In this document: positions 16,484 to 24,352 of the stretch, piece after piece
How positions within the stretch are numbered: the first letter of the stretch is position 1
Layout of the letters: every line of letters starts with the position of its first letter
Assembly (NCBI RefSeq): GCF_000425785.1
Contig: NZ_KE384450.1
Span: forward strand, 543,906-607,905
DNA: 64,000 bases
From: Pseudomonas taiwanensis DSM 21245
Lineage (GTDB): Bacteria > Pseudomonadota > Gammaproteobacteria > Pseudomonadales > Pseudomonadaceae
Reading direction: 5' to 3'
Notes under the pieces: model-generated
What the model was told of the DNA's origin: nothing
Databases searched by the model: none
What the model saw: the letters and a program-made list of their open reading frames with translations, nothing else
Made by a program: the position numbers and the translations under genes

Positions 16484-18154
16484 TTAGTGATGAACCAGCA
16501 TGCCGGTCAGCCAGTAAGCCTGGATCAGGGTGATCAGGCCGACGATGGTGGCGAAGAACAGGCTGTGCTTGACGGTGAAGCGGAACAGGTCGGATTCCTT
16601 GCCGACCAGGCCGGTCGCGGCGCAGGCCACGGCGATCGACTGCGGCGAGATCATCTTGCCGGTCACGCCGCCGCTGGTGTTGGCAGCCACCAACAGGGTG
16701 TCGTTGACCCCGATCTGGTGCGCGGTGGTGGCCTGCAGCGAGCTGAACAGCGCGTTGGACGAGGTGTCGGAACCGGTCAGGAACACGCCCAGCCAGCCGA
16801 GGAACGGCGAGAAGAACGGGAACGCAGCGCCAGTACCAGCCAGCACCAGTGCCAGGGTCGACGACATGCCCGAGTAGTTGGTGACGAAGGCGAAGGCCAG
16901 CACCATGCCAATCGAGAGAATGGGCCAGCGCAGCTCCCAGAGGGTTTCCTTGAAAGTGGTCAGACCAGTTTTGACGTTGATCTTGAGCACTGCCATGGAG
17001 ATCAGCGCCGACAGGAAGATCGCGGTGCCGGTGGCGGAGATTGGGTCGAGCTTGAACACGGCCGGCATCGCGGTGGCGGTGGTGACGATCGGCGCGGTCT
17101 TGATCACCAGCTGGTCAAGGTGCGGGATGGCGAAGTTGAACACGAAGTTGTACATCGATCCGCCAGCGGCGAAGGCGGCTTTGAACGGCTTCAGGGTCCA
17201 GAGGGTGACCAGCACGGTGAGGATCAGGAACGGCGACCAGGCCTTGAAGATCTCGCCCAGGCTGTAGGGCGAAGGCTGGCTGCCACCGCTGCTGACCACG
17301 GCGGCGCCGACACTGCCCTTGGCTTCTGCGAACGAACGCTTGGGTTGCCACACTTTCAGGAACAGGGTCAGGGCGATCAGGCTGGCCAGTGCCGAGGTGA
17401 TGTCCGGCAGTTCTGGGCCGATGAAGTTCGAGGTGAAGTACTGGGTGACGGCGAAGCTCAGGCCTGCGACCAGGGCTGCTGGCCAGGTTTCTTTCACGCC
17501 GCGCAGGCCGTCCATCATGAACACCAGCCAGAACGGTACGAACAGCGACAGCAGCGGCAGTTGACGACCGGTCATGGCGCCAATGTGGAAGGCGTCGATA
17601 CCGGTGACCTGGCCCGCAACGATGATCGGGATACCCAGGGCGCCGAAGGCCACGGGCGCGGTGTTGGCGATCAGGCACAGGCCGGCGGCGTACAGCGGGT
17701 TGAAGCCCAGGCCGACCAGCAGCGCGGCCGTGATGGCCACCGGTGCGCCGAAGCCGGCCGCGCCTTCGAGGAAGGCACCGAAGCAGAAGCCGATCAGCAG
17801 CACCTGCAGGCGCTGGTCATCGGTGATCGACAGCACCGAGCTGCGGATGACTTCGAACTGGCCGCTCTTGACCGTGAGTTTGTAGAGGAACACCGCGGCA
17901 ACGATGATCCAGGCAATTGGCCAGAGGCCGTAGAGGAAGCCATAACCGGCGGCGGCGAAGGCCATGTCGGCAGGCATCTGGAAGGCGAAGATCGCCACCA
18001 GGATCGACAGTGCAAGGGTGATGCTGCCGGCGACGTGGCCTTTGAGGCGGAACACGGCGAGCGCGAGGAAGAAGAACACGATAGGGATGACCGCCGCCAG
18101 TGCGGACAGGCCGAGACTACCAAGCGGGGTATAGAGTTGTTGCCAGGTTTGCAT
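16484..18154 (-). CDS. lldP: L-lactate permease
   Basis: 556 aa, almost entirely hydrophobic with a dozen or more membrane segments, of the LctP/LldP family. Typical stretches are WPIAWIIVAAVFLYKL, FGAFLEGAAGFGAPVAITAA and LTGSDTSSNALFSSLQ. It imports lactate (and probably glycolate) with protons. It is the first gene of the lldP-lldD-dld operon. A perfect 17-bp palindrome for an FadR-type repressor (18200-18216) lies in its promoter region, and the regulator gene lldR is transcribed divergently. Confidence 0.95.
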   Translation of the reverse strand: MQTWQQLYTPLGSLGLSALAAVIPIVFFFLALAVFRLKGHVAGSITLALSILVAIFAFQMPADMAFAAAGYGFLYGLWPIAWIIVAAVFLYKLTVKSGQFEVIRSSVLSITDDQRLQVLLIGFCFGAFLEGAAGFGAPVAITAALLVGLGFNPLYAAGLCLIANTAPVAFGALGIPIIVAGQVTGIDAFHIGAMTGRQLPLLSLFVPFWLVFMMDGLRGVKETWPAALVAGLSFAVTQYFTSNFIGPELPDITSALASLIALTLFLKVWQPKRSFAEAKGSVGAAVVSSGGSQPSPYSLGEIFKAWSPFLILTVLVTLWTLKPFKAAFAAGGSMYNFVFNFAIPHLDQLVIKTAPIVTTATAMPAVFKLDPISATGTAIFLSALISMAVLKINVKTGLTTFKETLWELRWPILSIGMVLAFAFVTNYSGMSSTLALVLAGTGAAFPFFSPFLGWLGVFLTGSDTSSNALFSSLQATTAHQIGVNDTLLVAANTSGGVTGKMISPQSIAVACAATGLVGKESDLFRFTVKHSLFFATIVGLITLIQAYWLTGMLVHH

Positions 18155-18199
18155 ATGGGGTGGCCCCTAATTGTTGTTGGTCAGGCACTGGCATTGGAT

Positions 18200-18216
18200 A
18201 ATTGGTAAGACCAATT
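18200..18216. promoter_or_regulatory. LldR operator
   Basis: AATTGGTAAGACCAATT is a perfect inverted repeat (7-bp arms, 3-bp centre). Its form matches the sites of PdhR/LldR members of the FadR subfamily (ATTGGT-n-ACCAAT). It lies 46 bp before lldP and 194 bp before the lldR ATG, where repressor bound without lactate would block lldP transcription. Confidence 0.8.
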
Positions 18217-18410
18217 TACAATGGCTGGACGCTAGGTTAAAAGCGCTGTCGTGGGTGTGTCAATTTGTCCGAGGCAAAACTTTGGTCGCGTGCCGATGAG
18301 TGGCCAGCTGATTGGCTGGCAAAATCCATAGCTGATGGGTGTCTGCGCGGCGCGGATCGGCGAGAATAGACGCCCCCCGAAACAAGCAGGGGGTTCGTGG
18401 AGAGCATGTG

Positions 18411-19178
18411 ATGGTTTTTGATCAGGTCCGCCAACGGCGTCTGTCCGACGACATCGTCGATCGGTTGGAAGGGATGATTCTCGAGGGTACCTTGACCTCC
18501 GGGCAGCGGCTTCCTGCGGAGCGCGTGCTGGCCGAGCAGTTCGGGGTGTCCCGTCCGTCGCTGCGCGAGGCCATCCAGAAGCTGGTGGCCAAAGGGTTGC
18601 TGGTCAGCCGTCAGGGTGGCGGCAACTATGTCGCGCAGAGCCTCGGTTCGACCTTCAGTGACCCTCTGCTCCAGCTGCTCGAGCACAGCGCCGAGGCGCA
18701 GCGCGATTTGCTCGAGTTTCGCCATACCCTGGAGGCGTCCTGCGCCTATTACGCGGCGCAGCGTGCCACCGAGCCTGATCGCGTGCGCCTGAAGGCGGCA
18801 TTCGACACCTTGCAGGACTGCTATACCCGGGTCGATGAAGTCACCCGGGCGGAGGAGGGCGCAGCCGATGCGCGTTTCCACTTGGCCATTGCCGAGGCCA
18901 GCCACAATGCGGTGCTGCTGCACACCATCCGTGGGTTGTTCGACCTGCTCAAGCGTAACGTGGTGACCAATATCGGCGGCATGTACCAGCAGCGCTCAGA
19001 AACCCGGGACATGCTGATCAGTCAGCACCGGGAGCTGTACCTGGCGATTGTCGAGGGCAGGGCTGACGATGCGCGGGAGGTGTCCAGCCGGCACATTCTG
19101 TATGTGCAGGAGGTGCTGGAGGAGGCGCATGAAGAGGCGCAGCGGGTCGCGCGGGCGGAGCGGCGTAGCGGGCGTTGA
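18411..19178 (+). CDS. lldR: FadR-type transcriptional regulator of lactate use
   Basis: 255 aa. The N-terminal winged helix (about 5-75) reads DDIVDRLEGMILEGTLTSGQ, then LPAERVLAEQFGVSRPSLRE; the C-terminal FCD ligand-binding domain contains EFRHTLEASCAYYAA, DARFHLAIAEASHN and a final RHILYVQEVLEEAH. The FCD metal ligands (D/H..H..H) are recognisable. I chose the ATG at 18411 because GGAGAG precedes it; an upstream in-frame ATG adds an unlike-coding 24 codons. Divergent from lldP-lldD-dld with a palindromic site between them, so it is expected to repress that operon until lactate binds. Confidence 0.93.
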   Translation: MVFDQVRQRRLSDDIVDRLEGMILEGTLTSGQRLPAERVLAEQFGVSRPSLREAIQKLVAKGLLVSRQGGGNYVAQSLGSTFSDPLLQLLEHSAEAQRDLLEFRHTLEASCAYYAAQRATEPDRVRLKAAFDTLQDCYTRVDEVTRAEEGAADARFHLAIAEASHNAVLLHTIRGLFDLLKRNVVTNIGGMYQQRSETRDMLISQHRELYLAIVEGRADDAREVSSRHILYVQEVLEEAHEEAQRVARAERRSGR

Positions 19179-19182
19179 GTAC

Positions 19183-19220
19183 GCTGGCCTTTTCGCGGGT
19201 TTGCCCGCGAAAGGGCCAGC
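19183..19220. repeat. REP-like hairpin between convergent lldR and smpB
   Basis: GCTGGCCTTTTCGCGGG (19183-19199) and its near-perfect complement (19204-19220, 16 of 17) flank a 4-nt loop. This GCGGGTTTGCCCGC type is a common Pseudomonas REP form and could end transcription from both sides, though there is no T run. Confidence 0.7.
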
Positions 19221-19235
19221 ACAGGCCGAAGCGTA

Positions 19236-19718
19236 TTACTCTTCCTTGCCCTTGTTGCGCACCGCACGCTGCAGCTCGCGGTTGGAGTCGCGTTCGCGCA
19301 TGGTATCGCGCTTGTCGAACTCCTTCTTGCCCTTGCCAAGCGCGATTTCGCACTTGATCAGGTGCTTGCTCCAGTACAGCGACAGCGCCACGCAGGTGTA
19401 GCCTTTTTGCGCCACGGAGGCTTCCACGCGCTCGAGCTCGCGCTTGTTCAGCAGCAGCTTGCGGGTGCGGGTGGGGTCGGCGATGACATGCGTGCTGGCG
19501 GTGGTCAGCGGGGTGATGTGACTGCCGAACAGCCAGGCCTCGCCATCCTTGAGCAGCACATAGCTGTCGGTCAGGTGTGCCTTGCCGGCCCGCAGGCTCT
19601 TTACTTCCCAACCGGACAGGACCAGTCCGGCCTCGAACTTGTGTTCGATGAAGTAATCGTGTCGCGCCTTCTTGTTCTGCGCGATGGTCCCGGTCGGATG
19701 TTTCTTTTGTTTAGCCAT
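19236..19718 (-). CDS. smpB: SsrA-binding protein
   Basis: 160 aa, the usual length. Conserved parts are the N-terminal IAQNKKARHDYFIEHKFEAG, the GWEVKSLRAGKAHLTDSYV block, the oligonucleotide-binding barrel with LNKRELERVEA, and a basic C-terminal tail (KKEFDKRDTMRERDSNRELQ) that mimics mRNA in the ribosome. It delivers tmRNA to stalled ribosomes; its RNA partner ssrA is 8 kb away in this window. Converges with lldR and diverges from ratA. Confidence 0.97.
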   Translation of the reverse strand: MAKQKKHPTGTIAQNKKARHDYFIEHKFEAGLVLSGWEVKSLRAGKAHLTDSYVLLKDGEAWLFGSHITPLTTASTHVIADPTRTRKLLLNKRELERVEASVAQKGYTCVALSLYWSKHLIKCEIALGKGKKEFDKRDTMRERDSNRELQRAVRNKGKEE

Positions 19719-19880
19719 AGGGGCGGCATTATAGGCAGTCGCTGCGTCGTCGGCTACGGGATTTCAGTGTGCTTGAGCCAGTGGAATGAATACCGGACAA
19801 TACGGGCCCTGTCTTTTGCACAGAACCTGTTTTCGGCACGCTGCGAAGCGCCGCCACCCAGCCTTGGAAGTGACGCCTGG

Positions 19881-20315
19881 ATGACTACCCATATTCAACG
19901 CTCCGCCCTGCTGCCGTATCCCGCCCAGGCGCTGTACGATCTGGTCAACGACGTAGCCAGCTACCCGAAGTTCCTGCCCTGGTGCTCGGCATCGACCGTG
20001 ATCGAAGCCAGCGATACGCACATGCGCGCGAAGCTGGAAGTGGCCAAGGGTGGCATGAGCCAGCAGTTTGTAACGAGCAATGTGCTGGTGCCAGGCCAGT
20101 CCATCGAGATGAATCTCGAAGAAGGGCCGTTCACCCAGTTGCATGGTGTATGGGTGTTCAAGCCGCTGGGTGAAAAGGCCTGCAAGATCAGCCTGGACCT
20201 GTCCTTCGACTATGCCGGGCCTATCGTGCGGGCAACCCTGGGGCCGTTGTTCAACCAGGCGGCGAATACCCTGGTAGATGCGTTCTGCCAGCGCGCCAAG
20301 CAGCTCAATGGTTGA
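19881..20315 (+). CDS. ratA: RatA/COQ10-family START-domain protein
   Basis: 144 aa, one START/polyketide-cyclase-like fold: MTTHIQRSALLPYPAQALYD, LVNDVASYPKFLPWCSAS, then GPFTQLHGVWVFKPL and FDYAGPIVRATLGPLFNQAA. Relatives include E. coli RatA (reported to block 70S assembly) and the coenzyme Q-binding COQ10; in Pseudomonas the Q-binding role may be the main one. The ATG at 19881 follows a GG-rich stretch and gives the usual family length. The 3' end overlaps rnfH. Confidence 0.88.
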   Translation: MTTHIQRSALLPYPAQALYDLVNDVASYPKFLPWCSASTVIEASDTHMRAKLEVAKGGMSQQFVTSNVLVPGQSIEMNLEEGPFTQLHGVWVFKPLGEKACKISLDLSFDYAGPIVRATLGPLFNQAANTLVDAFCQRAKQLNG

Positions 20316-20610
20316 GCGCTCGCTGAAAATCGAAGTGGTCTACGCCACGCCCGAGCGCCAGTGGTTGCTTGCCTGCGAAGTGCCCCGTGGTACGACCGTA
20401 CGCGAGGCGTTGCGTGTTTCGGGGATTGCGGGGCAGGTGGCCGGTCTGGATGTCGAAGGTTGCCCTGTGGGCATTTTCGGCAAAGTTGTCAGTGACCCGG
20501 CGGTGCGCCAGGTAGAGGAGGGCGATCGCCTGGAGATCTATCGGCCCCTGCTGGTCGACCCTCTGGAGGCGCGCAAGCAGCGCGCCGCCAAGGCCAGGGC
20601 CAAGCGCTAG
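20308..20610 (+). CDS. rnfH: RnfH-family ubiquitin-like protein
   Basis: 100 aa with a beta-grasp (ubiquitin/MoaD-like) sequence: LKIEVVYATPERQWLLACEV, TVREALRVSGI, VGIFGKVVSDP and GDRLEIYRPLLVDPLEARKQ, ending in a basic RAAKARAKR tail. UPF0125 family; biochemical role not established. The ATG at 20308 lies inside the last codons of ratA (8-bp overlap), a standard ratA-rnfH pair. Confidence 0.9.
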   Translation: MVERSLKIEVVYATPERQWLLACEVPRGTTVREALRVSGIAGQVAGLDVEGCPVGIFGKVVSDPAVRQVEEGDRLEIYRPLLVDPLEARKQRAAKARAKR

Positions 20611-20624
20611 TCGCCTGGGGTGCA

Positions 20625-20655
20625 CAAAAAAGCCCGGATGCGATCCGGGCTTTTT
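20625..20655. terminator. Bidirectional terminator between rnfH and bamE
   Basis: AAAAAAGCCCGGAT and ATCCGGGCTTTTT face each other over a 3-nt loop, with A and T runs suited to stop transcription from both convergent genes. Confidence 0.9.
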
Positions 20656-20668
20656 GTTGTCCGCAATA

Positions 20669-21199
20669 TTACTGCGGCGAGGTTTCCAGCGGTGCTGGGG
20701 TCGGGACCGGGGTGGTCTCGATGGTGTCGATTTCGCGCTGGATGGATTCTTCCACCGAACCGGGTTTGGCAGGTTTTTCTTCCGGCTGCGGCGTCGGTTG
20801 GCCTTCGCCGGCTGGGCTGACGGTGGTGTCGCCGCTGCCGCCGAGAATTTCCTGGTCCTTGCTCACGCCGGGCATGAAGTCGCCGGACAGGCTGACCAGT
20901 TGGTCGCTTTCGTTGAAGAAGACGCTCATGCGCTCCTGCTGGCGCTGCCCGCCACCAGGCTGCAGACTGTACAGGTAGTCCCAGCGGTTGGTGTTGAACG
21001 TGTCCTGAATCAGCGGGTTGCCCATGATAAACCTTACTTGCCGGCGGGTCATTCCGGGACGTAATTGGTCTATCATGTCTTGCGTAACGACATTGCCCTG
21101 CTGGATGTCGATTTTGTAAACCCCGGGAAACGAGCAACCGGCGAGTGCGAGCAGTCCCACAAAGGTGAGGCTGGTTAGCAAGAGCTTGGTGTTTTGCAT
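20669..21199 (-). CDS. bamE: Outer membrane assembly lipoprotein BamE (OmlA)
   Basis: 175 aa. A lipoprotein signal (MQNTKLLLTSLTFVGLLALA then GC) places the acylated Cys at residue 22. The BamE/SmpA domain reads VTQDMIDQLRPGMTRRQVRF, IMGNPLIQDTFNTNRWDYLY and VFFNESDQLVSLSGDFMPG. The C-terminal third is a Pro/Glu-rich extension typical of pseudomonads. It is a subunit of the BAM complex that inserts outer membrane proteins. I chose the ATG at 21199 because it gives a proper signal peptide. Divergent from fur, as known for omlA-fur in Pseudomonas. Confidence 0.93.
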   Translation of the reverse strand: MQNTKLLLTSLTFVGLLALAGCSFPGVYKIDIQQGNVVTQDMIDQLRPGMTRRQVRFIMGNPLIQDTFNTNRWDYLYSLQPGGGQRQQERMSVFFNESDQLVSLSGDFMPGVSKDQEILGGSGDTTVSPAGEGQPTPQPEEKPAKPGSVEESIQREIDTIETTPVPTPAPLETSPQ

Positions 21200-21296
21200 C
21201 GGTGGGCGACTTCCACTATCTTGGCTGGACAACGTAAACCCCGATCATACCCGTATTAAGAGAAGCTGCGAAGCAGCATCGGCGAGAAAGCTGACC

Positions 21297-21701
21297 ATGG
21301 TTGAAAATAGCGAATTGCGCAAAGCCGGTCTCAAGGTGACCCTGCCTCGAGTCAAGATCCTTCAAATGCTGGACTCGACCGAGCAGCGTCACATGAGTGC
21401 CGAGGATGTCTACAAGGCGCTGATGGAGGCGGGCGAGGACGTCGGTCTGGCTACTGTTTATCGCGTACTGACCCAGTTCGAAGCAGCGGGTCTGGTGGTT
21501 CGCCACAACTTCGACGGCGGTCATGCAGTGTTCGAGCTGGCGGACGGCGGTCACCACGACCATATGGTCAACGTGGACACCAGCGAAGTCATCGAATTCA
21601 TGGATGCCGAGATCGAAAAACGTCAGAAAGAGATCGTCGCCGAGCATGGCTACGAGCTCGTGGACCACAATCTGGTCCTGTATGTACGTAAGAAGAAGTA
21701 A
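21297..21701 (+). CDS. fur: Ferric uptake regulator
   Basis: 134 aa. The winged helix reads LRKAGLKVTLPRVKILQMLD and AEDVYKALMEAGEDVGLATV; metal-binding residues are in the HHDHMV block and the C-terminal HGYELVDHNLVLYV. With Fe(II) it represses iron-acquisition genes. The protein contains no cysteine at all, unlike the structural-zinc Fur of enterics; pseudomonad Fur lacks the CxxC pairs. The ATG at 21297 is the conserved MVENSELRK start. Divergent promoter region with bamE (21200-21296). Confidence 0.97.
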   Translation: MVENSELRKAGLKVTLPRVKILQMLDSTEQRHMSAEDVYKALMEAGEDVGLATVYRVLTQFEAAGLVVRHNFDGGHAVFELADGGHHDHMVNVDTSEVIEFMDAEIEKRQKEIVAEHGYELVDHNLVLYVRKKK

Positions 21702-21722
21702 CGATTTTTATCGTTGTTCATG

Positions 21723-21750
21723 ACAAAGGCGACCTCAGGGTCGCCTTTGT
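21723..21750. terminator. Bidirectional terminator after fur
   Basis: ACAAAGGCGACC and GGTCGCCTTTGT form a perfect 12-bp stem with a TCAG loop just after the fur stop codon; recN ends shortly beyond on the other strand. Confidence 0.85.
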
Positions 21751-21829
21751 ACTTTAGGGCTCGGGTGATTCATGTCTGCCCAATCGCCAGCGCGCCGGCT
21801 CGGACACGGCTCCGGTGGGCCCGAAGATC

Positions 21830-23503
21830 TCAAGCCTTCCCGCTGACCACCATCTTGCGCGCATGCGCCAGGGATTCCTTGGTCAAGTCGATACCGCCGA
21901 GCATCCGCGCCACTTCCTCGACCCGCTCGCGCTTGGCCAGGCTGGTCACTGCGGTGTGAGTGGTGTCGCTGTTGCGCACCTTGTGCACGAACAAATGGTG
22001 ATGCCCTTGTGCGGCGACTTGCGGTAGGTGGGTCACGGTCAGGACCTGGCCGCGTTCACCCAATCGGCGCAGCAACTGGCCGACGATTTCGGCGGTGGGG
22101 CCGCCGATGCCGACGTCGACTTCGTCGAACACCAGCGTCGGGATGCGGGAGGTTTGAGCAGTGATCACCTGGATCGCCAGGCTGATGCGTGACAGTTCAC
22201 CGCCCGAGGCCACCTTGGCCAGGCCCTTGAGGGGTTGCCCAGGGTTGGCGCTGACCAGCAGTTCGATCTGCTCAAGGCCGTGGGGCGACAGTTCCTGGCC
22301 GTCGTTTGGTGTCAGTTCGATGCAGAAACGCCCGCCGGGCATGCCCAGGCGCTGGATCTCCTGCTCGACGGCAGTTGCCAGCTGGCTGGCGGCCTGCCGA
22401 CGCAGTGCGCTCAGTTCGCTGGCCTTCTCTTTATAGTGGTGGGCGTAGGCGGTCAGCTCATCGCCCAGGCGTTCGATGGATTCGTCACTGGCATTGAGCC
22501 CTTCCAGCTCTTCCATCAGCTGTTGTTGCAGGTGCGGTAGCTCGGTCGGGTGCACGCGGTGCTTGCGTGCCAGGGTGTAGAGGGTGTCGAGGCGTTCTTC
22601 CAGGGCTTGCAGGCGCATGGGGTCGGCATCGAAGTTGTCCAAGAAGCGGTTGAGTTCGCCCACGGCCTCTTCGACCTGGATCTGCGCGCTGGCGATCAGG
22701 TTGGCGGCCTCTGCCAGTGCCTTGGGGGCATGGTTGGCGGCGCCCAGCCGGTTGAGGCTGGAGGTGAGGGCGCTCAGCACATTGCCCGAGTCGCTCTCGC
22801 TGCACTGGTCGATGACCTGGCGGCAAATGCCGAACAGCGCCTCGGCACTGGTCAGGTTCTTGTGTTCCTGTTCGAGTTGTTCGAGTTCGTTTTCGCCCAG
22901 GCCCAGGTTGTCGAGTTCTTCCAGTTGATAGCTGAGCAGCTGATGGCGAGCGCGTTGCTCGTCGCTCGAGTTGGTCAGGCGCTCCAGTTCGAGGCGGGTC
23001 TGGTTCCAGCGTTTGGCGGCCAATTGCACCTGGCGCGCCAGGTCGATGGCACCGGCATATTCGTCCAGCAGGCGGCGATGGGTGTCGGTCTTGAGCAGCG
23101 ACTGGTGTTCGTGCTGGCTGTGAATGTCGATCAGCAGTTCGCCCAGCGCCTTCAGGTCGCCCAGCGGGCAGGGTGTGCCGTTGATGTAGCCGCGGCTTCG
23201 GCCCTCGGCGGTGATGACCCGGCGCAGGATGCACGGCCCGTCGATGTCCAGGTCGCGTTCGGCCAACCAGGCGCGTGCCTCGGGGATGTCCACCAGGTCG
23301 AAGGTGGCGAGGATGTCCGCCTTGTCTGCGCCGGGACGCACAACGCCGCTGTCGGCACGGTCACCCAAGGTGAGGCCGAGGGCGTCGAGCATGATCGACT
23401 TGCCTGCGCCGGTCTCACCGGTGATGACGGACATGCCACGGGCCAGTTCGAGGTCGAGGTGCTCGACGATGGCGTAGTTGTGAATGGACAGGTGCACCAG
23501 CAT
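21830..23503 (-). CDS. recN: DNA repair protein RecN
   Basis: 557 aa SMC-like ATPase for double-strand-break repair. The N-terminus has LVHLSIHNYAIVEHLDLEL and Walker A GETGAGKS (about 29-36); the middle is a long coiled coil; the C-terminus has the ABC signature VASGGELSRISLAI and Walker B TLVFDEVDVGIGGPTAE. A LexA-type box lies 26-41 bp before the start, so it is part of the SOS response. GGGAG precedes the ATG at 23503. Confidence 0.96.
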   Translation of the reverse strand: MLVHLSIHNYAIVEHLDLELARGMSVITGETGAGKSIMLDALGLTLGDRADSGVVRPGADKADILATFDLVDIPEARAWLAERDLDIDGPCILRRVITAEGRSRGYINGTPCPLGDLKALGELLIDIHSQHEHQSLLKTDTHRRLLDEYAGAIDLARQVQLAAKRWNQTRLELERLTNSSDEQRARHQLLSYQLEELDNLGLGENELEQLEQEHKNLTSAEALFGICRQVIDQCSESDSGNVLSALTSSLNRLGAANHAPKALAEAANLIASAQIQVEEAVGELNRFLDNFDADPMRLQALEERLDTLYTLARKHRVHPTELPHLQQQLMEELEGLNASDESIERLGDELTAYAHHYKEKASELSALRRQAASQLATAVEQEIQRLGMPGGRFCIELTPNDGQELSPHGLEQIELLVSANPGQPLKGLAKVASGGELSRISLAIQVITAQTSRIPTLVFDEVDVGIGGPTAEIVGQLLRRLGERGQVLTVTHLPQVAAQGHHHLFVHKVRNSDTTHTAVTSLAKRERVEEVARMLGGIDLTKESLAHARKMVVSGKA

Positions 23504-23528
23504 GAGGGCGGCTCCCGAAGCGGTTGGT

Positions 23529-23544
23529 CTGGTTATTTATACAG
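23529..23544 (-). promoter_or_regulatory. LexA (SOS) box of recN
   Basis: On the minus strand CTGTATAAATAACCAG fits the CTGT-N8-ACAG consensus with a single mismatch in the right arm. Its position just before recN, a standard SOS gene, supports it. Confidence 0.85.
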
Positions 23545-23609
23545 TAGTTTTTTCGAGACTGACAATGCCCGTTGGCAGATTCTTGCGTTGCCTGAAAACC
23601 ACATTGCCC

Positions 23610-23637
23610 CTTGAAGCCTGTTTTTCCGGCCCCATAT
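23610..23637 (+). promoter_or_regulatory. sigma-32 heat-shock promoter of grpE
   Basis: CTTGAAG (23610-23616), 13-bp spacer, CCCCATAT (23630-23637). This matches the RpoH consensus CTTGAAA-N13-CCCCATnT at nearly every position, 58 bp before the grpE ATG. Confidence 0.85.
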
Positions 23638-23695
23638 AGCCGACAAACAAGGCGAGCCAGGCTCGCAGACCAGAAATTTGCGGAGGAGAACACCC

Positions 23696-24250
23696 ATGGC
23701 TGACGAACAGCTGGATGAAAACACCCTTAATACCGAAGAGGCTGGTGCGACGTCCGTCGATGCCCGCGTCCAGGAGCTAGAGGAGCAGCTGGCCGCCGCC
23801 AAGGATCAGTCCCTGCGCACCGCCGCCGAACTGCAGAACATTCGCCGTCGTGCCGAGCAGGACGTCGAGAAGGCGCACAAGTTCGCCCTTGAGAAATTCG
23901 CCGGCGACCTGCTGCCGGTCATCGACAGCCTGGAACTCGCCCTGACGCACTCCAGTGCCGAAGACGAGCACGTCAAGCAGATTCGCGAAGGCGTCGAGCT
24001 GACCCTGAAGATGTTCCAGGACACCCTCAAGCGCTATAACCTCGAAGCCATCGACCCGCACGGCCAGCCGTTCAATGCCGAGCACCATCAGGCGATGGCC
24101 ATGCAGGAAAGCGCCACTGTCGAGCCCAACAGCGTGCTGAACGTGTTCCAGAAGGGCTACCTGCTCAATGGCCGCCTGCTGCGCCCCGCCATGGTGGTGG
24201 TCAGCAAGGCGCCAGCAGCGCCACAACCTTCTATCGATGAAAAGGCTTGA
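23696..24250 (+). CDS. grpE: Nucleotide exchange factor GrpE
   Basis: 184 aa. An acidic N-terminus, a long helix (LEEQLAAAKDQSLRTAAELQ then NIRRRAEQDVEKAHKFALEK) and a C-terminal beta domain (AMAMQESATVEPNSVLNVFQ, LNGRLLRPAMVVVS) are typical. It releases ADP from DnaK. The ATG at 23696 follows GGAGGAGAA; an upstream in-frame ATG would add only six residues and lacks this site. First of the grpE-dnaK-dnaJ heat-shock cluster with its own sigma-32 promoter. Confidence 0.96.
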   Translation: MADEQLDENTLNTEEAGATSVDARVQELEEQLAAAKDQSLRTAAELQNIRRRAEQDVEKAHKFALEKFAGDLLPVIDSLELALTHSSAEDEHVKQIREGVELTLKMFQDTLKRYNLEAIDPHGQPFNAEHHQAMAMQESATVEPNSVLNVFQKGYLLNGRLLRPAMVVVSKAPAAPQPSIDEKA

Positions 24251-24273
24251 AATCCGTCAGGGCATCCCCATCT
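24246..24273 (+). promoter_or_regulatory. sigma-32 heat-shock promoter of dnaK
   Basis: CTTGAAA (24246-24252), 13-bp spacer, CCCCATCT (24266-24273): an exact match to the RpoH consensus. The -35 element contains the grpE stop codon. Transcription would start about 80 bp before dnaK. Confidence 0.9.
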
Positions 24274-24352
24274 AGGTGTCAAGCCTTCAAGTATTACCGC
24301 AGTTGGCTGAATGAAGTCGCTGCTACCAAATTCAAGTTTCGGGAGATTCAAC

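Noticed and set aside
15815..18208. 797-codon plus-strand frame opposite lldD and lldP
   Set aside because: Antisense shadow of two clear genes; low-complexity Gly/Gln/Arg/Asp composition.
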